In this document: positions 51,295 through 59,817 of the stretch, in pieces
How positions within the stretch are numbered: the first letter of the stretch is position 1
How the letters are laid out: each line of letters starts with the position of its first letter
Assembly (NCBI GenBank): GCA_905235475.1
Contig: CAJOLU010000003.1
Span: forward strand, 1-64,000
DNA: 64,000 nucleotides
Direction of reading: 5' to 3'
DNA from: an uncultured Clostridia bacterium
Lineage (GTDB): Bacteria; Bacillota; Clostridia; Christensenellales; UBA1242
Position numbers and translations under genes: made by a program
Notes under the pieces: generated by a model
Told to the model about the DNA's origin: nothing
The model's database searches: none
The model's input: only the letters and a program-made list of their open reading frames with translations

Positions 51295-51813
51295 ATGTCA
51301 AAGAATTTTGAATTAAAGAAAGAACAAGTTAAAGACATCAAAGCAAAGATTGAAAAGGCTGCATCTATTGTTTTTGTTGATTATCGTGGTATCACCGTGG
51401 CTGACGATACCGAAATGAGAACAGCACTTCGTGGAGCTGGTTGCGAATATATGGTTTGCAAAAACAGAATTATGAAGATTGCACTAAATGACCTCGACAT
51501 TCACTGCCTTGATGACAAACTCGAAGGCACACTCGCTGTAGCTTTTAGCTATAATAGCGAAATCGATGCTGCAAAAGCCCTTAAAAAGTTTGCTGACAAA
51601 TCAAAAGTTCAATTTAAGTTTGGTCTTTTGAATGGCAACTTTATGGACGTTGCAGAATTGAAGGCTCTTGCTGAACTACCAAGCAAAGAAATTCTTGTTG
51701 CTCAATTACTTAGCGTTCTTAACGCTCCAGCAACTGGACTTGTTAGTGTTCTCAATGGGCCTATCCGTTCACTTGCTTATGCATTAAATGCAATTGCAAG
51801 CAAAAACAATTAG
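51295..51813 (+). CDS. rplJ: Ribosomal protein uL10
   Basis: Stalk base protein L10 (172 aa), which holds L7/L12 dimers. VKDIKAKIEKAASIVFVDYRGITV, RGAGCEYMVCKNRIMKIAL and LLSVLNAPATGLVSVLNGP match the family. ATG 51295 is used; AAGGAGG lies 12 bases upstream, a long spacing. The open frame upstream belongs to the leader. Controlled by the attenuator just before it. Confidence 0.96.
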   Translation: MSKNFELKKEQVKDIKAKIEKAASIVFVDYRGITVADDTEMRTALRGAGCEYMVCKNRIMKIALNDLDIHCLDDKLEGTLAVAFSYNSEIDAAKALKKFADKSKVQFKFGLLNGNFMDVAELKALAELPSKEILVAQLLSVLNAPATGLVSVLNGPIRSLAYALNAIASKNN

Positions 51814-51831
51814 TTTAAAGGAGAAATTAAA

Positions 51832-52230
51832 ATGGCAAAAATTAATGATTTAATTGAACAAATCAAAGGTTTAACAGTTGTTGAAGTTTCTGAACTTGTT
51901 AAAGCTTTGGAAGAAGAATTTGGTGTTAGTGCAGCAGCTCCAGTTGCAGCTATTGCAGCAGCTCCAGCTCAAGGAGCAGCAGCTCCAGCAGCTGAAGAAG
52001 CAGCAGAAGCAAAAGCAACATACAATGTTGTTTTGAAAGGTCTTAAAGCTGATGACAAGAAGATTCAAGTAATCAAAGTTGTTAAAGAAATTAGCGGACT
52101 TGGTATTGGAGAAGCTAAAGCATTGGTTGAAAGTGCACCAAAAACAGTTAAAGAAAACGTTCCAACAGAAGAAGCTAAAGAACTTCAAAAGAAACTTGAA
52201 GAAGTTGGCGCTGAAGTTGAACTTGCTTAA
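51832..52230 (+). CDS. rplL: Ribosomal protein bL12 (L7/L12)
   Basis: 132 aa. The N-terminal dimerisation domain ([29 protein letters not shown]) is followed by an Ala/Pro-rich hinge and the factor-binding C-terminal domain (FNVVLKG-like [37 protein letters not shown]). AAAGGAG lies upstream. Last gene of the rplJL unit, with a terminator at 52281. Confidence 0.97.
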   Translation: MAKINDLIEQIKGLTVVEVSELVKALEEEFGVSAAAPVAAIAAAPAQGAAAPAAEEAAEAKATYNVVLKGLKADDKKIQVIKVVKEISGLGIGEAKALVESAPKTVKENVPTEEAKELQKKLEEVGAEVELA

Positions 52231-52280
52231 TTGTTTAAAAGCAAAAATATTTATGCCAAATCCTGTGGAAATTTTTGGCA

Positions 52281-52321
52281 AAAAAAGAACTTATTGCTGT
52301 GAAATAAGTTCTTTTTTATTT
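52281..52321 (+). terminator. Terminator of rplJL
   Basis: AAAAAAGAACTTATT (52281) pairs perfectly with AATAAGTTCTTTTTT (52303-52317), followed by more T. Confidence 0.9.
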
Positions 52322-52336
52322 TGTGATTTTTTGTTG

Positions 52337-52365
52337 TTTGCATTTTTGTTGTTTTGTGATATAAT
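52337..52365 (+). promoter_or_regulatory. Probable promoter of the Smr gene
   Basis: TTTGCA (52337-52342), 17 bases, TATAAT (52360-52365). The -10 box ends 7 bases before the ATG, so the leader would be extremely short. Confidence 0.5.
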
Positions 52366-52372
52366 TTAAGTT

Positions 52373-52720
52373 ATGGAATATAAAACATTAAATCTAAAAG
52401 AATATATGCCAACTGTTGACCAAGCCTTAAAAATGATTGAGATTGAAGTGGAATTATGCAAAAAAGAGGGCATAAAAGCACTAAAAATTATTCATGGTTA
52501 TGGATCAAGTGGTGTTGGTGGGGAAATTCGAAAAGCACTCAAAAATTGGGCTAAACTGTCAATGCGTAAGGGGCTTTTTGAAGATTTTATTCGTGGGGAA
52601 GAATTTTTGAGTGAAACACAAAAAGTTAAAGATGCAAAAACAATTTGTCCAGAACTTGTTGGCGACATTGACCTTTATTTTGCAAACCCCGGAATTAGCG
52701 TTATTATAATTCAAAAATAA
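52373..52720 (+). CDS. Smr-domain protein
   Basis: 115 aa, essentially a single Smr (small MutS-related) domain. LNLKEYMPTVDQALKMIEIEV is the start of the fold and ALKIIHGYGSSGVGGEIRKAL the diagnostic IIHGxG segment. Smr domains are nucleases or nucleic-acid binders involved in recombination or ribosome rescue; which applies here cannot be told. The gene has no clear ribosome binding site and its -10 box is very close to the ATG, so it may be leaderless. Confidence 0.78.
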   Translation: MEYKTLNLKEYMPTVDQALKMIEIEVELCKKEGIKALKIIHGYGSSGVGGEIRKALKNWAKLSMRKGLFEDFIRGEEFLSETQKVKDAKTICPELVGDIDLYFANPGISVIIIQK

Positions 52721-52722
52721 CA

Positions 52723-53001
52723 ATCTCTTTCTGTCATTCGTAAGCCTCGACCTGCAGAGTGTCGACCTTGAAGAATCTAGAGATCCTTCGTTAAAGGGCT
52801 TCGAAGATGGGCTCAGGATGACAAGAGGGCAGTGAAACGAAGAAAGGCTCAGGATGACAAGAGGGTAGGGCTGCGAAGAAAGGCTCAGGATGACACACTC
52901 CTTGTCATTCGTAAGCCTCGACCTGCAGAGTGTCGACTTTGAAGAATCTCTTTCTGTCATTCGTAAGCCTCGACCTCTGGCGTATTCTATTGAAGAATCC
53001 C
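52723..53001. repeat. Palindromic dispersed repeat cluster 3
   Basis: The same family as clusters 1 and 2: left ends 'tgtcattcgtaagcctcgac' near 52732, 52903 and 52955, right ends 'gctcaggatgaca' near 52811, 52847 and 52883, with 'gatccttcgttaaagggctt' between. This cluster uses the variant left end 'cgtaagcctcgacctgcagagtgtcgac'. It sits between the Smr gene and the 1314-residue repeat protein. Confidence 0.9.
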
Positions 53002-53014
53002 ATGCTTTTTAAAG

Positions 53015-53055
53015 AAACAAAAAATAAGCACTTTAATTGTGCTTATTTTTTGTTT
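53015..53055. terminator. Long bidirectional terminator
   Basis: AAACAAAAAATAAGCAC (53015-53031) pairs with GTGCTTATTTTTTGTTT (53039-53055), a 17-bp perfect stem ending the minus-strand gene. Confidence 0.85.
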
Positions 53056-53059
53056 GTAA

Positions 53060-56000
53060 TTAGCTTGTTGCTAAGTCGTAGATTGTTGTTATAAATCCAA
53101 CAAGTGTGTAGGAGCCATATGCGCTTCTAATGCTTGTGTTTCTGTCTTTTGTCACATTATGGCTTGCGTCATATTCATTAAAGTCAATAATTCCTTTATC
53201 AAGGAGATTTTCGATTGTTTGGCTGGCAAAATCAAATTCATTTATTGCATCACAAACATTTAGTAGTTTGGTGTTTGCAATGCTGCTTCCATTATATGTG
53301 ATTAAACTCAAAATGCCAGTTGTGAAATCTGTTGTTGTGAACACCTCGCTCATTGTGAGTTCATTTATTGTGCTTCCCAACGTGCTAATTGTTACATTTG
53401 GATTTTTGCTTGTTAGGGCAGACAAAAGTTGGTTTCCAGAAACATCACCCAAGATTTCTGTTAGTTTTATGTTTTGAACTTCTGTTGTGAGTGTTGATGT
53501 GAAGTCGCCCCCAAATAGTGCATTCACCTTAAGTGATAAAATAGCTTTGTTAAGTGTGCTTGCTGTTTGAACTTCGATATTAACAGTTTCACCATCAAAT
53601 TCTGTGATTGTGTTGCCTGAGAGCACATATGAAGTTGTTGATTTTGTTAGTTCATAAACATAACTTCCAGAGATAATAAACACTTTATCATTCACAAACA
53701 CAAATGTGTTGTTTGTGATGTCAACATCATTGCCCAAATATTGAACAACAGTGTTGCCCTCTTTTAATTTGCCATTAATCAGATCAAGTGTGTAGGTTGT
53801 GCCTTCATATTCAAAAGTTTGCATTGTTATGTCTAGGTATGAATTATAAGTGAATGTTATGTCATATTGGTTGTTTGATTGAACATATAAACCATTCAAA
53901 GTGTTTAGGTTGTCAACAAAATAATATAAATTGTTGTCATATTCAAAATGATTGTAGAAATAAATTTGTTGGTCCAAAAGTTCAGCAAGACTTGCGTTGC
54001 TGGCTTTAAGTTTATCTGTTATTGCATCACCAGTTCCAAAGTCGCTAAAGGTGATGTCGCCCAAAATTTTCATAATTCCAGAATCGCTTTCTGTCAAGTC
54101 ATATAATGAAATGTCTTTAATAATGTTGTATAGTCCATTTTCTGCCATAATATCATTAATTGTCACACTTTCCAAAATGAACATAAGTGGGTTATAAGAA
54201 TTGCTTTCAACAAGCCTATTTCCAATCACTGCATCGGTCACGAAGCGGTAGGTTGTTCCAGAAATTGTTACTTCTTCCTTTCCTAATGTGTTTGTGATTG
54301 CATATGTGTTTGTGCCGTCGCTAATTTCAGTTAAAGCGGCGTTAATTGTGAGGGTTGTGCCACCAATTTGTGTTTGGCTATTTTCATCAAACAAATAGGT
54401 TGGTGAGTTTTTAACTCCAAGTTCAAAGAATGTAACATTGCCCATTGCTGCAATAATTGGGTTTTCTTCCCCAGGAGCTCTCTCTTTTATTAAGTCGTCA
54501 AGTGTTAGATTTGCGTTCGTAATTGCTTTTAAAAGTGGACTGGCGTCATCGCCTATATTCATAATTTCAGCTAACTTGATATCTTTAATTCTATCTAGCA
54601 AAATGTCTGGATAGTCCACAATTTCTCCAATTGTTAATCCATTAAGATTTTTAAGAACTCCTTCAAATTCATTGTTTAGAACATCTGTCAACAAAAGATT
54701 GTTAAGTTTTGCATCATCGCCAACTAATTCTTTGAGGTCGCCATCAATAATGTTTTTAACTGTTAAATCAGATAGGGCATAGAGTGCAATTTGAAGAGTT
54801 GTGCTCTTTTCAAAAATTGAATATGTGTTAGTTCCATCACTAACATTTTCATCAATAATTTCATATTCAACGCCATCAATTTTAAATTTGTTTTCATTAT
54901 TGATTATTGCTTCTGTTTGCAAGAATTCAATGTTGTTTTCTTTGTCTAATTTATAAGTGATTGTTGTGTCTTGCGTGAATCCAATGTCTAGCCCAGCAAC
55001 AAAGTTTAATCTAAAGATTTGACCAGTAACTTTTGATTCACTTTTGATGTTATAGTAGTTCACAACAGAACCATTAACTATTCCAAATGTTACAAGTTTT
55101 GTTCCATCAAAAATGAAGAATTTAGCGTCTTGTATAACAATTTCAGCCAAAGTTTCAGTGTTGATTAGTTTTGAATTGGCGTTGTCATATGTGTAGGTAA
55201 TTCCTGCAATTTCAACTTGATTTGAAGTAATTAATGAGGCTTCATTTTTGTAGAAGTATTTGTCATACATCAAATAATTTTTGTTGTTAATTCTGTATGA
55301 GAACACATCTTTATCATTAATGGTTGCAAATTGAGAATTGGTTTCAGCAACTATTTTTTCTTTTGTGTAAATTTCTTTTTCTTCTGTGTTTACATAATAG
55401 TTCACATCATCTTTAGTAAAGTAAGTGTATGGGTGAACTTCTTCAATAATATTGTTAATAAAGTCTGTTATCTTTAGGGTGTAGACATAGTCTGTAATAT
55501 CTTTAATTTTTGTGTTTTGGAATTCTTCATAACTTAAAACAGGAAGGTCTGGCATAGAAATTTTCAAAAGGTCTAAAAATGCACCCATAGTAACATTTTC
55601 TGTTATGCTTGCAGCTGAAATTTGACCAATTTTTTCTGCCAAAATGGCATCATATCTTGCGTCATCAAGTGGAATTATGTCAATTCCTAAAAGTTTTTCA
55701 AATGCACGAATTGAAATGGCGTCTAGCAATTGATCAACTTTTAAGTTGTTAACGCTAGTGTTTAATATGCCAGTATATTCAGGGTCTTCTGCATCAATAA
55801 GGTCTAGTCCAAAAGCGTTTTGAATAAATCCAATTGTTAGGCTTTCGCCCCCAAAATAGTTTGGAATAATAGAATTTAGCACTTCATAAACTGTTATGTC
55901 ATCAAGTTTTTTGTAGGTGTGATTGTAGGTTAGAGTGATTTCACTTTCATCACCAAATGTTATTTTTGTTTTGTCGGTTGAAATAGTGTATGCAACGGAA

Positions 56001-57004
56001 TTTATTGTGAATTGGTTATTGTTTAGTTTTGTTGCGAATTCAATTTCTTTGTTCTCAACAACTTGTGATGCAAAGTTAATTGTGTAGGTTGTTCCAGAAA
56101 GGACAAATGTTGGGTTAGGGGTAATATCAAAAATTTCATTGTTTATAAGAGGTTTGTCTAGATTGATTGAGATATTTGCAAGATTCCAAATTTCAGAAAT
56201 GGAAATCTTTTTATAAATCTCTGGAAGAACAGCATCAACAAATTCTTGTATTCCACCCTTGTTGCTATCCAAAACATCTTTAAGTTTCACATCTTTAACT
56301 TTGATTAATTGTCCATCAAGATTTATTTCTATTTCGTTAAAATCTTCAAGTTCCATGCCAAGATTTTGTTTAATAAGTTCTTCAATATCAAGCCCAAGTT
56401 TTTCTTTCATATCCCCAATGGTTACATTTGTGTAATCCGTGAAAAAGTTAACAATTTCATTTGCTGTTTTGTTTTTTGTGTTTTCAGACAAGAAATTAGT
56501 GTTTATTCCAAGCATTTTGCCTGCATCTTCAACTTTGTAGCAATAGTAGAAATATGATGCAACAAGTCCACCACAAAAAACAAGCAAAAATAGGCTAAAG
56601 AAAATTCCAACAAAAAACGCAAAAACGCCACCACGCTTTTTGTATTTGATAACCCTTCCTTGTTTGTCGGTTTTTGGATAAACCCCAGCAGGAGGTGTTT
56701 TGAAAAACTCATTAACAGCATCAGTGCGTGCTAACGATTCTTCATCGTCCTTTTGTGGGGTGGAAGATTTGTTTTCTTCCACTTTGGCACCTTTTTTGTT
56801 TTCTTTCTCTTGTTTTTTTAGTAGTTTCGCCTGTTTGGCTTCTTCTTTCTTTTTAAGTTTTTCTTGTTTAGCAATTTCTTTTTCGTCTTGTGTGGGTTTG
56901 GCTTGCGTTTTGTTAATGCCTTGTTTACTCGATGAAGAAGCGTCTTGAGGCGCATTATTTTGAGTGTTTAACTCTTCTTTGTTTTCTAACCCTTCTGTGC
57001 TCAT
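53060..57004 (-). CDS. Large membrane-anchored repeat protein
   Basis: 1314 aa. ATG 57004 follows GGAGG; the TTG at 57016 would contain that site. Residues 1-125 are Lys/Glu/Gln-rich and cytoplasmic (KQEKLKKKEEAKQAK). One membrane helix lies near 130-160 (FFVGIFFSLFLLVFCGGLVASYF), and the remaining 1150 residues should be outside. They contain a short motif repeated at irregular spacing, of the form hydrophobic-T-hydrophobic-x-D/E-hydrophobic-L (VTIGDMKEKL, VTMGAFLDLL, LTIGEIVD, VTINDIMAENG, ITFSDFG). Beta-rich stretches with YTI and YEFD-like turns lie between. Family not recognised; a surface or envelope role is inferred. Confidence 0.7.
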   Translation of the reverse strand: MSTEGLENKEELNTQNNAPQDASSSSKQGINKTQAKPTQDEKEIAKQEKLKKKEEAKQAKLLKKQEKENKKGAKVEENKSSTPQKDDEESLARTDAVNEFFKTPPAGVYPKTDKQGRVIKYKKRGGVFAFFVGIFFSLFLLVFCGGLVASYFYYCYKVEDAGKMLGINTNFLSENTKNKTANEIVNFFTDYTNVTIGDMKEKLGLDIEELIKQNLGMELEDFNEIEINLDGQLIKVKDVKLKDVLDSNKGGIQEFVDAVLPEIYKKISISEIWNLANISINLDKPLINNEIFDITPNPTFVLSGTTYTINFASQVVENKEIEFATKLNNNQFTINSVAYTISTDKTKITFGDESEITLTYNHTYKKLDDITVYEVLNSIIPNYFGGESLTIGFIQNAFGLDLIDAEDPEYTGILNTSVNNLKVDQLLDAISIRAFEKLLGIDIIPLDDARYDAILAEKIGQISAASITENVTMGAFLDLLKISMPDLPVLSYEEFQNTKIKDITDYVYTLKITDFINNIIEEVHPYTYFTKDDVNYYVNTEEKEIYTKEKIVAETNSQFATINDKDVFSYRINNKNYLMYDKYFYKNEASLITSNQVEIAGITYTYDNANSKLINTETLAEIVIQDAKFFIFDGTKLVTFGIVNGSVVNYYNIKSESKVTGQIFRLNFVAGLDIGFTQDTTITYKLDKENNIEFLQTEAIINNENKFKIDGVEYEIIDENVSDGTNTYSIFEKSTTLQIALYALSDLTVKNIIDGDLKELVGDDAKLNNLLLTDVLNNEFEGVLKNLNGLTIGEIVDYPDILLDRIKDIKLAEIMNIGDDASPLLKAITNANLTLDDLIKERAPGEENPIIAAMGNVTFFELGVKNSPTYLFDENSQTQIGGTTLTINAALTEISDGTNTYAITNTLGKEEVTISGTTYRFVTDAVIGNRLVESNSYNPLMFILESVTINDIMAENGLYNIIKDISLYDLTESDSGIMKILGDITFSDFGTGDAITDKLKASNASLAELLDQQIYFYNHFEYDNNLYYFVDNLNTLNGLYVQSNNQYDITFTYNSYLDITMQTFEYEGTTYTLDLINGKLKEGNTVVQYLGNDVDITNNTFVFVNDKVFIISGSYVYELTKSTTSYVLSGNTITEFDGETVNIEVQTASTLNKAILSLKVNALFGGDFTSTLTTEVQNIKLTEILGDVSGNQLLSALTSKNPNVTISTLGSTINELTMSEVFTTTDFTTGILSLITYNGSSIANTKLLNVCDAINEFDFASQTIENLLDKGIIDFNEYDASHNVTKDRNTSIRSAYGSYTLVGFITTIYDLATS

Positions 57005-57089
57005 AAATTCCTCCAATTTGTTATAGTTAAAATATACCTAATATTTTATAAAAAATCAACTAAAAACAGCATTTTATAAATTTTATTTA

Positions 57090-57125
57090 AAAAAAGAAAA
57101 CATCTTTCTAAAGATATTTTCTTTC
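57090..57125 (-). terminator. Terminator of rplI
   Basis: On the minus strand AGAAAATATCTTT/AAAGATGTTTTCT (one mismatch) followed by T7. Confidence 0.75.
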
Positions 57126-57137
57126 AAAATTTTTATT

Positions 57138-57584
57138 TTATGCTGTTGGACTTTTTAGTTCAACAAAAAACTTGCCATCAATTTTTGGAGCAAAATGAAC
57201 AGTTCCAGCAAACTTGCCAATTGTTTTTAGTTGTGGAACATCAATTTTTCTCTTCTCAATATCATAGCCAAGTTCCTTAAATTTGTCGGCAATTTCTTTG
57301 GCTGTGATTGCGCCAAAAAGTTTTCCATTTTCTCCAACTTTCACATCAAAAGATAGGGTGATACCATTAATTTTTTCTGCAATTTGCCTAAATCCTTCAA
57401 GTTCTTGCTCTTTGTGAAATTCTTGAGATTTTTTTGCTTGATTTAAAATGTTTTTGTTTGTGTTGTTAGCTGGTTGTGCTAGTTTTTGTTTTAGCAAAAA
57501 GTTTCTTGCATAGCCATCAGAAACAGTCACCATTTCACCTTTTTTTCCAGTTCCTTTAACATCTGTTAATAAAATAACTTGCAT
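57138..57584 (-). CDS. rplI: Ribosomal protein bL9
   Basis: 50S protein L9 (148 aa), an elongated two-domain protein at the L1 stalk base. The N-terminal [36 protein letters not shown] is the family signature, then a long central helix and C-terminal domain ([16 protein letters not shown]). ATG 57584 has GGAGGTG upstream. It has its own promoter and is separated from its common partners rpsF, ssb and dnaB-helicase. Confidence 0.96.
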   Translation of the reverse strand: MQVILLTDVKGTGKKGEMVTVSDGYARNFLLKQKLAQPANNTNKNILNQAKKSQEFHKEQELEGFRQIAEKINGITLSFDVKVGENGKLFGAITAKEIADKFKELGYDIEKRKIDVPQLKTIGKFAGTVHFAPKIDGKFFVELKSPTA

Positions 57585-57606
57585 TTTGCACCTCCATTTC
57601 AATAAT

Positions 57607-57635
57607 ATTTTACAGGATTTTATGCATAATGTCAA
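57607..57635 (-). promoter_or_regulatory. Promoter of rplI
   Basis: Minus strand TTGACA (57635-57630), 17 bases, TAAAAT (57612-57607). Confidence 0.82.
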
Positions 57636-57673
57636 TCACTTTGCAGAAGATAAACACAAACTAGGAGGGGAAA

Positions 57674-57997
57674 ATGGATATTCGTTGCAGAAGAACGATG
57701 TGTCGGCACAACAAAGGTCACACTTGTTTTGCTGGATTTTTAGATGTTAATTCTCACGCTGTGTGCAAGTCTTATGAAAAAGATAAAGAAAAAAATGTTG
57801 ATGATATGGATTTCACAAAAAATATGTTTGAGGTTGCACCTGAATATGAAAACTCACGCCACATTAAAAATGTTTGTCTCAAATGTGATGCAAAAAAATG
57901 TTTGTTTAACAATGATGGGAGGTGTAGGGCAAATGGTATAACAGTTGTTGATGACCACGAAAAATCAAGGTGTGCTAGTTTTATTGAGGATTTATGA
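57674..57997 (+). CDS. Double DUF1540-like cysteine-rich protein
   Basis: 107 aa with two copies of a DUF1540-like motif: RCRRTMCRHNKGHTCFAGFLDV at residues 4-25 and CLKCDAKKCLFNNDGRCRANGITV near 68-91. Each supplies three or four Cys, presumably for metal binding. DUF1540 proteins are common in Clostridia and of unknown function. AGGAGGGG precedes the ATG. Confidence 0.75.
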   Translation: MDIRCRRTMCRHNKGHTCFAGFLDVNSHAVCKSYEKDKEKNVDDMDFTKNMFEVAPEYENSRHIKNVCLKCDAKKCLFNNDGRCRANGITVVDDHEKSRCASFIEDL

Positions 57998-58089
57998 GTT
58001 GTGTTAAAAATATATCTTGATAGATTTTTTTTTGAAAAAAATATTGATTTATTTTGTTTTTTGTGATACCCTATTTGTGGAGTATTGCT

Positions 58090-58578
58090 ATGGAGTTTGA
58101 AAATATAAAAAAATTTTTTTTAAACAAAAAAAAATTAAATGAAGATAAAGATTTTTTTGTGATTGAATACAAAAATGAAGGGGCTTGCCATATTGTTGAC
58201 AAAAAACTTTTAGGTATTATGCTTGCTGAAAATAGGTCTTTGGAAGAGATGGTGCATCGCGGATATACTTCATATGTGGGTTTTCACTTTGGTAAAGATA
58301 AAAAAGTTTATACTAGGCATACTTTAAACGGTATGGGTCAATTTTTTTATGATATGCTTTTGGAAGAAATTGGAGAGCAGCAGATGTGCAAATATTTTGT
58401 TGCTCTTGATGACATGAACAAAAACAAAAATCTCCATAGATTCTTAAGTGAAAAAAATAAAATCGCTTTAAATTTTAAACATAATTCATTATCCAAAATA
58501 TATAGATATGAGGGTAAAGAATTGATTGAACAAAAAAACACCAAACAAAAAACACAGGCCATGCAGGCAAACAAATAA
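58090..58578 (+). CDS. Protein of unknown function
   Basis: 162 aa, no signal, no membrane segment and no motif that I recognise. It has a mixed alpha-beta middle part (DFFVIEYKNEGACHIVDKKLLGIML, HRGYTSYVGFHFGKDKKVYTRHTLNGMGQFFYDML) and a basic, Gln-rich C-terminus. ATG 58090 has GGAG 10 bases upstream; the frame's earlier start at 58054 lies in the promoter region. A terminator follows at once. Confidence 0.6.
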   Translation: MEFENIKKFFLNKKKLNEDKDFFVIEYKNEGACHIVDKKLLGIMLAENRSLEEMVHRGYTSYVGFHFGKDKKVYTRHTLNGMGQFFYDMLLEEIGEQQMCKYFVALDDMNKNKNLHRFLSEKNKIALNFKHNSLSKIYRYEGKELIEQKNTKQKTQAMQANK

Positions 58579-58611
58579 AAAAGAACTCAAACATTTTTGA
58601 GTTCTTTTTTT
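58577..58611. terminator. Bidirectional terminator
   Basis: AGAACTCAAA/TTTGAGTTCT stem flanked by A-tract and T-tract, between the convergent unknown gene and the deacetylase. Confidence 0.88.
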
Positions 58612-58627
58612 GTGATGTGTTGCACTA

Positions 58628-59374
58628 CTAAATTTGTGAGAAATTCACAAGTTCAAGTTCATCAAAAACGCCATCTTCAAAGGCTTTTTTTAATGATTTA
58701 AGTTCAAGTTCACGCCCCAAATAGTTGGTTTGAGAGATTGTGAACTCATCAATATATCCGGGCAGTGTCATAAGTTCGCAAGTGCCTTTTTTTGTTTTTA
58801 AAAATTGTGTTATTTGCTCTAATTTTTGTTCTGTTGGTCCACTATAACTTTCGTGAAAATCACTTAAAAACATATCAGTTGTTTTAATGCCCATATCAAG
58901 TGCCATTTGTTTTGTTTTTTCCGTCATTGAACGAACGGGAAGAGAAAACTCTTTGGCAAGTTCGAGATATGCTTGCATAACCTCTTGAGATGAGTAGAAA
59001 TAGTGATGATAATCTAGATGGGTTGGAGTTATTCCAAAAGAATAAAATTTTTCAATTTGTGCTTTTAGTTCTTTTTTCACATCTTCATATGTGGCATAAA
59101 AAGGCATTGAGCACATATAGTGGAAACTGCCATCACTTTCCACAAGATGTGGAACTTCTTCTTGCTTGCAAACAGGCTTTCCATAAGTTAGATTTAAGTG
59201 AATGCCAACATTTTTAAAGTTGTTTTGCTTAATCATTTTAACGGCTTCATCTGTGTGTTGTGCGTTAACAAACAAACTGGCACTTGTGATAAAACCTTGT
59301 TTAAGCCCCTCGCATATTCCTTTGTTTATGCTTTGAGATAGCCCAAAATCTTCTGCATTTATGATTAATTTCAT
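58628..59374 (-). CDS. ChbG/YdjC-type carbohydrate deacetylase
   Basis: 248 aa. INAEDFGLSQSINKGI (the catalytic/metal Asp), GIHLNLTYG and THLDYHHYFY (metal His residues) are the YdjC/ChbG motifs. Members remove acetyl groups from diacetylchitobiose or related N-acetylated sugars. The substrate here is not evident; no PTS or chitobiase genes are nearby. AGGAG precedes the ATG. Confidence 0.87.
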   Translation of the reverse strand: MKLIINAEDFGLSQSINKGICEGLKQGFITSASLFVNAQHTDEAVKMIKQNNFKNVGIHLNLTYGKPVCKQEEVPHLVESDGSFHYMCSMPFYATYEDVKKELKAQIEKFYSFGITPTHLDYHHYFYSSQEVMQAYLELAKEFSLPVRSMTEKTKQMALDMGIKTTDMFLSDFHESYSGPTEQKLEQITQFLKTKKGTCELMTLPGYIDEFTISQTNYLGRELELKSLKKAFEDGVFDELELVNFSQI

Positions 59375-59404
59375 AATTTACTCCTATTTTTATATATGAA
59401 AAGA

Positions 59405-59438
59405 AAAAAGTTGCTTCACATTGTTTGGGCAACTTTTT
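59405..59438 (-). terminator. Terminator of rpsT
   Basis: Minus strand AAAAAGTTGC/GCAACTTTTT stem with a T-rich tail. Confidence 0.8.
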
Positions 59439-59441
59439 TAA

Positions 59442-59720
59442 TTATTTTGCACTATTTTTTTGTGCATCACTAAGAAGTTTAGCCAATTTTGACTTTTTAG
59501 AACTTGCTGTGTTTTGATGATAAACATGGTCAAGTCTTGCTCTGTCAATCAAACTGAAAATTTCATTAAGTTTTGTTGCAGCGCTTTCAAAATCACCTTT
59601 TGTTATTAGTTCTTTGTATTTACGAACTTCAGTGGCAATACGGCTCTTCTTTGATTTATTGTTTTGGTGAGCGATTTCGTTTGTAACGATTCTCTTTTTC
59701 TGTGATTTGATGTTTGCCAA
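59442..59720 (-). CDS. rpsT: Ribosomal protein bS20 (TTG start)
   Basis: 30S protein S20 (92 aa). The sequence LANIKSQKKRIVTNE is the usual MANIKSAKKRI start, so the initiation codon is TTG 59720, with AAGGAGAG 7 bases upstream. An upstream in-frame ATG at 59762 would add 14 unrelated residues. E. coli rpsT also uses a UUG start, linked there to autogenous control. It is divergent from gpr, whereas in Bacillus holA, rpsT and gpr are adjacent. Confidence 0.93.
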   Translation of the reverse strand: MANIKSQKKRIVTNEIAHQNNKSKKSRIATEVRKYKELITKGDFESAATKLNEIFSLIDRARLDHVYHQNTASSKKSKLAKLLSDAQKNSAK

Positions 59721-59817
59721 TTTATTTCTCTCCTTCGTCAAATTATGTGTAAATTGTATCATAAAATTTTAAGTAAATCAAGAGATATTTAACACTTTTT
59801 TGGAAATAATTTATTTT

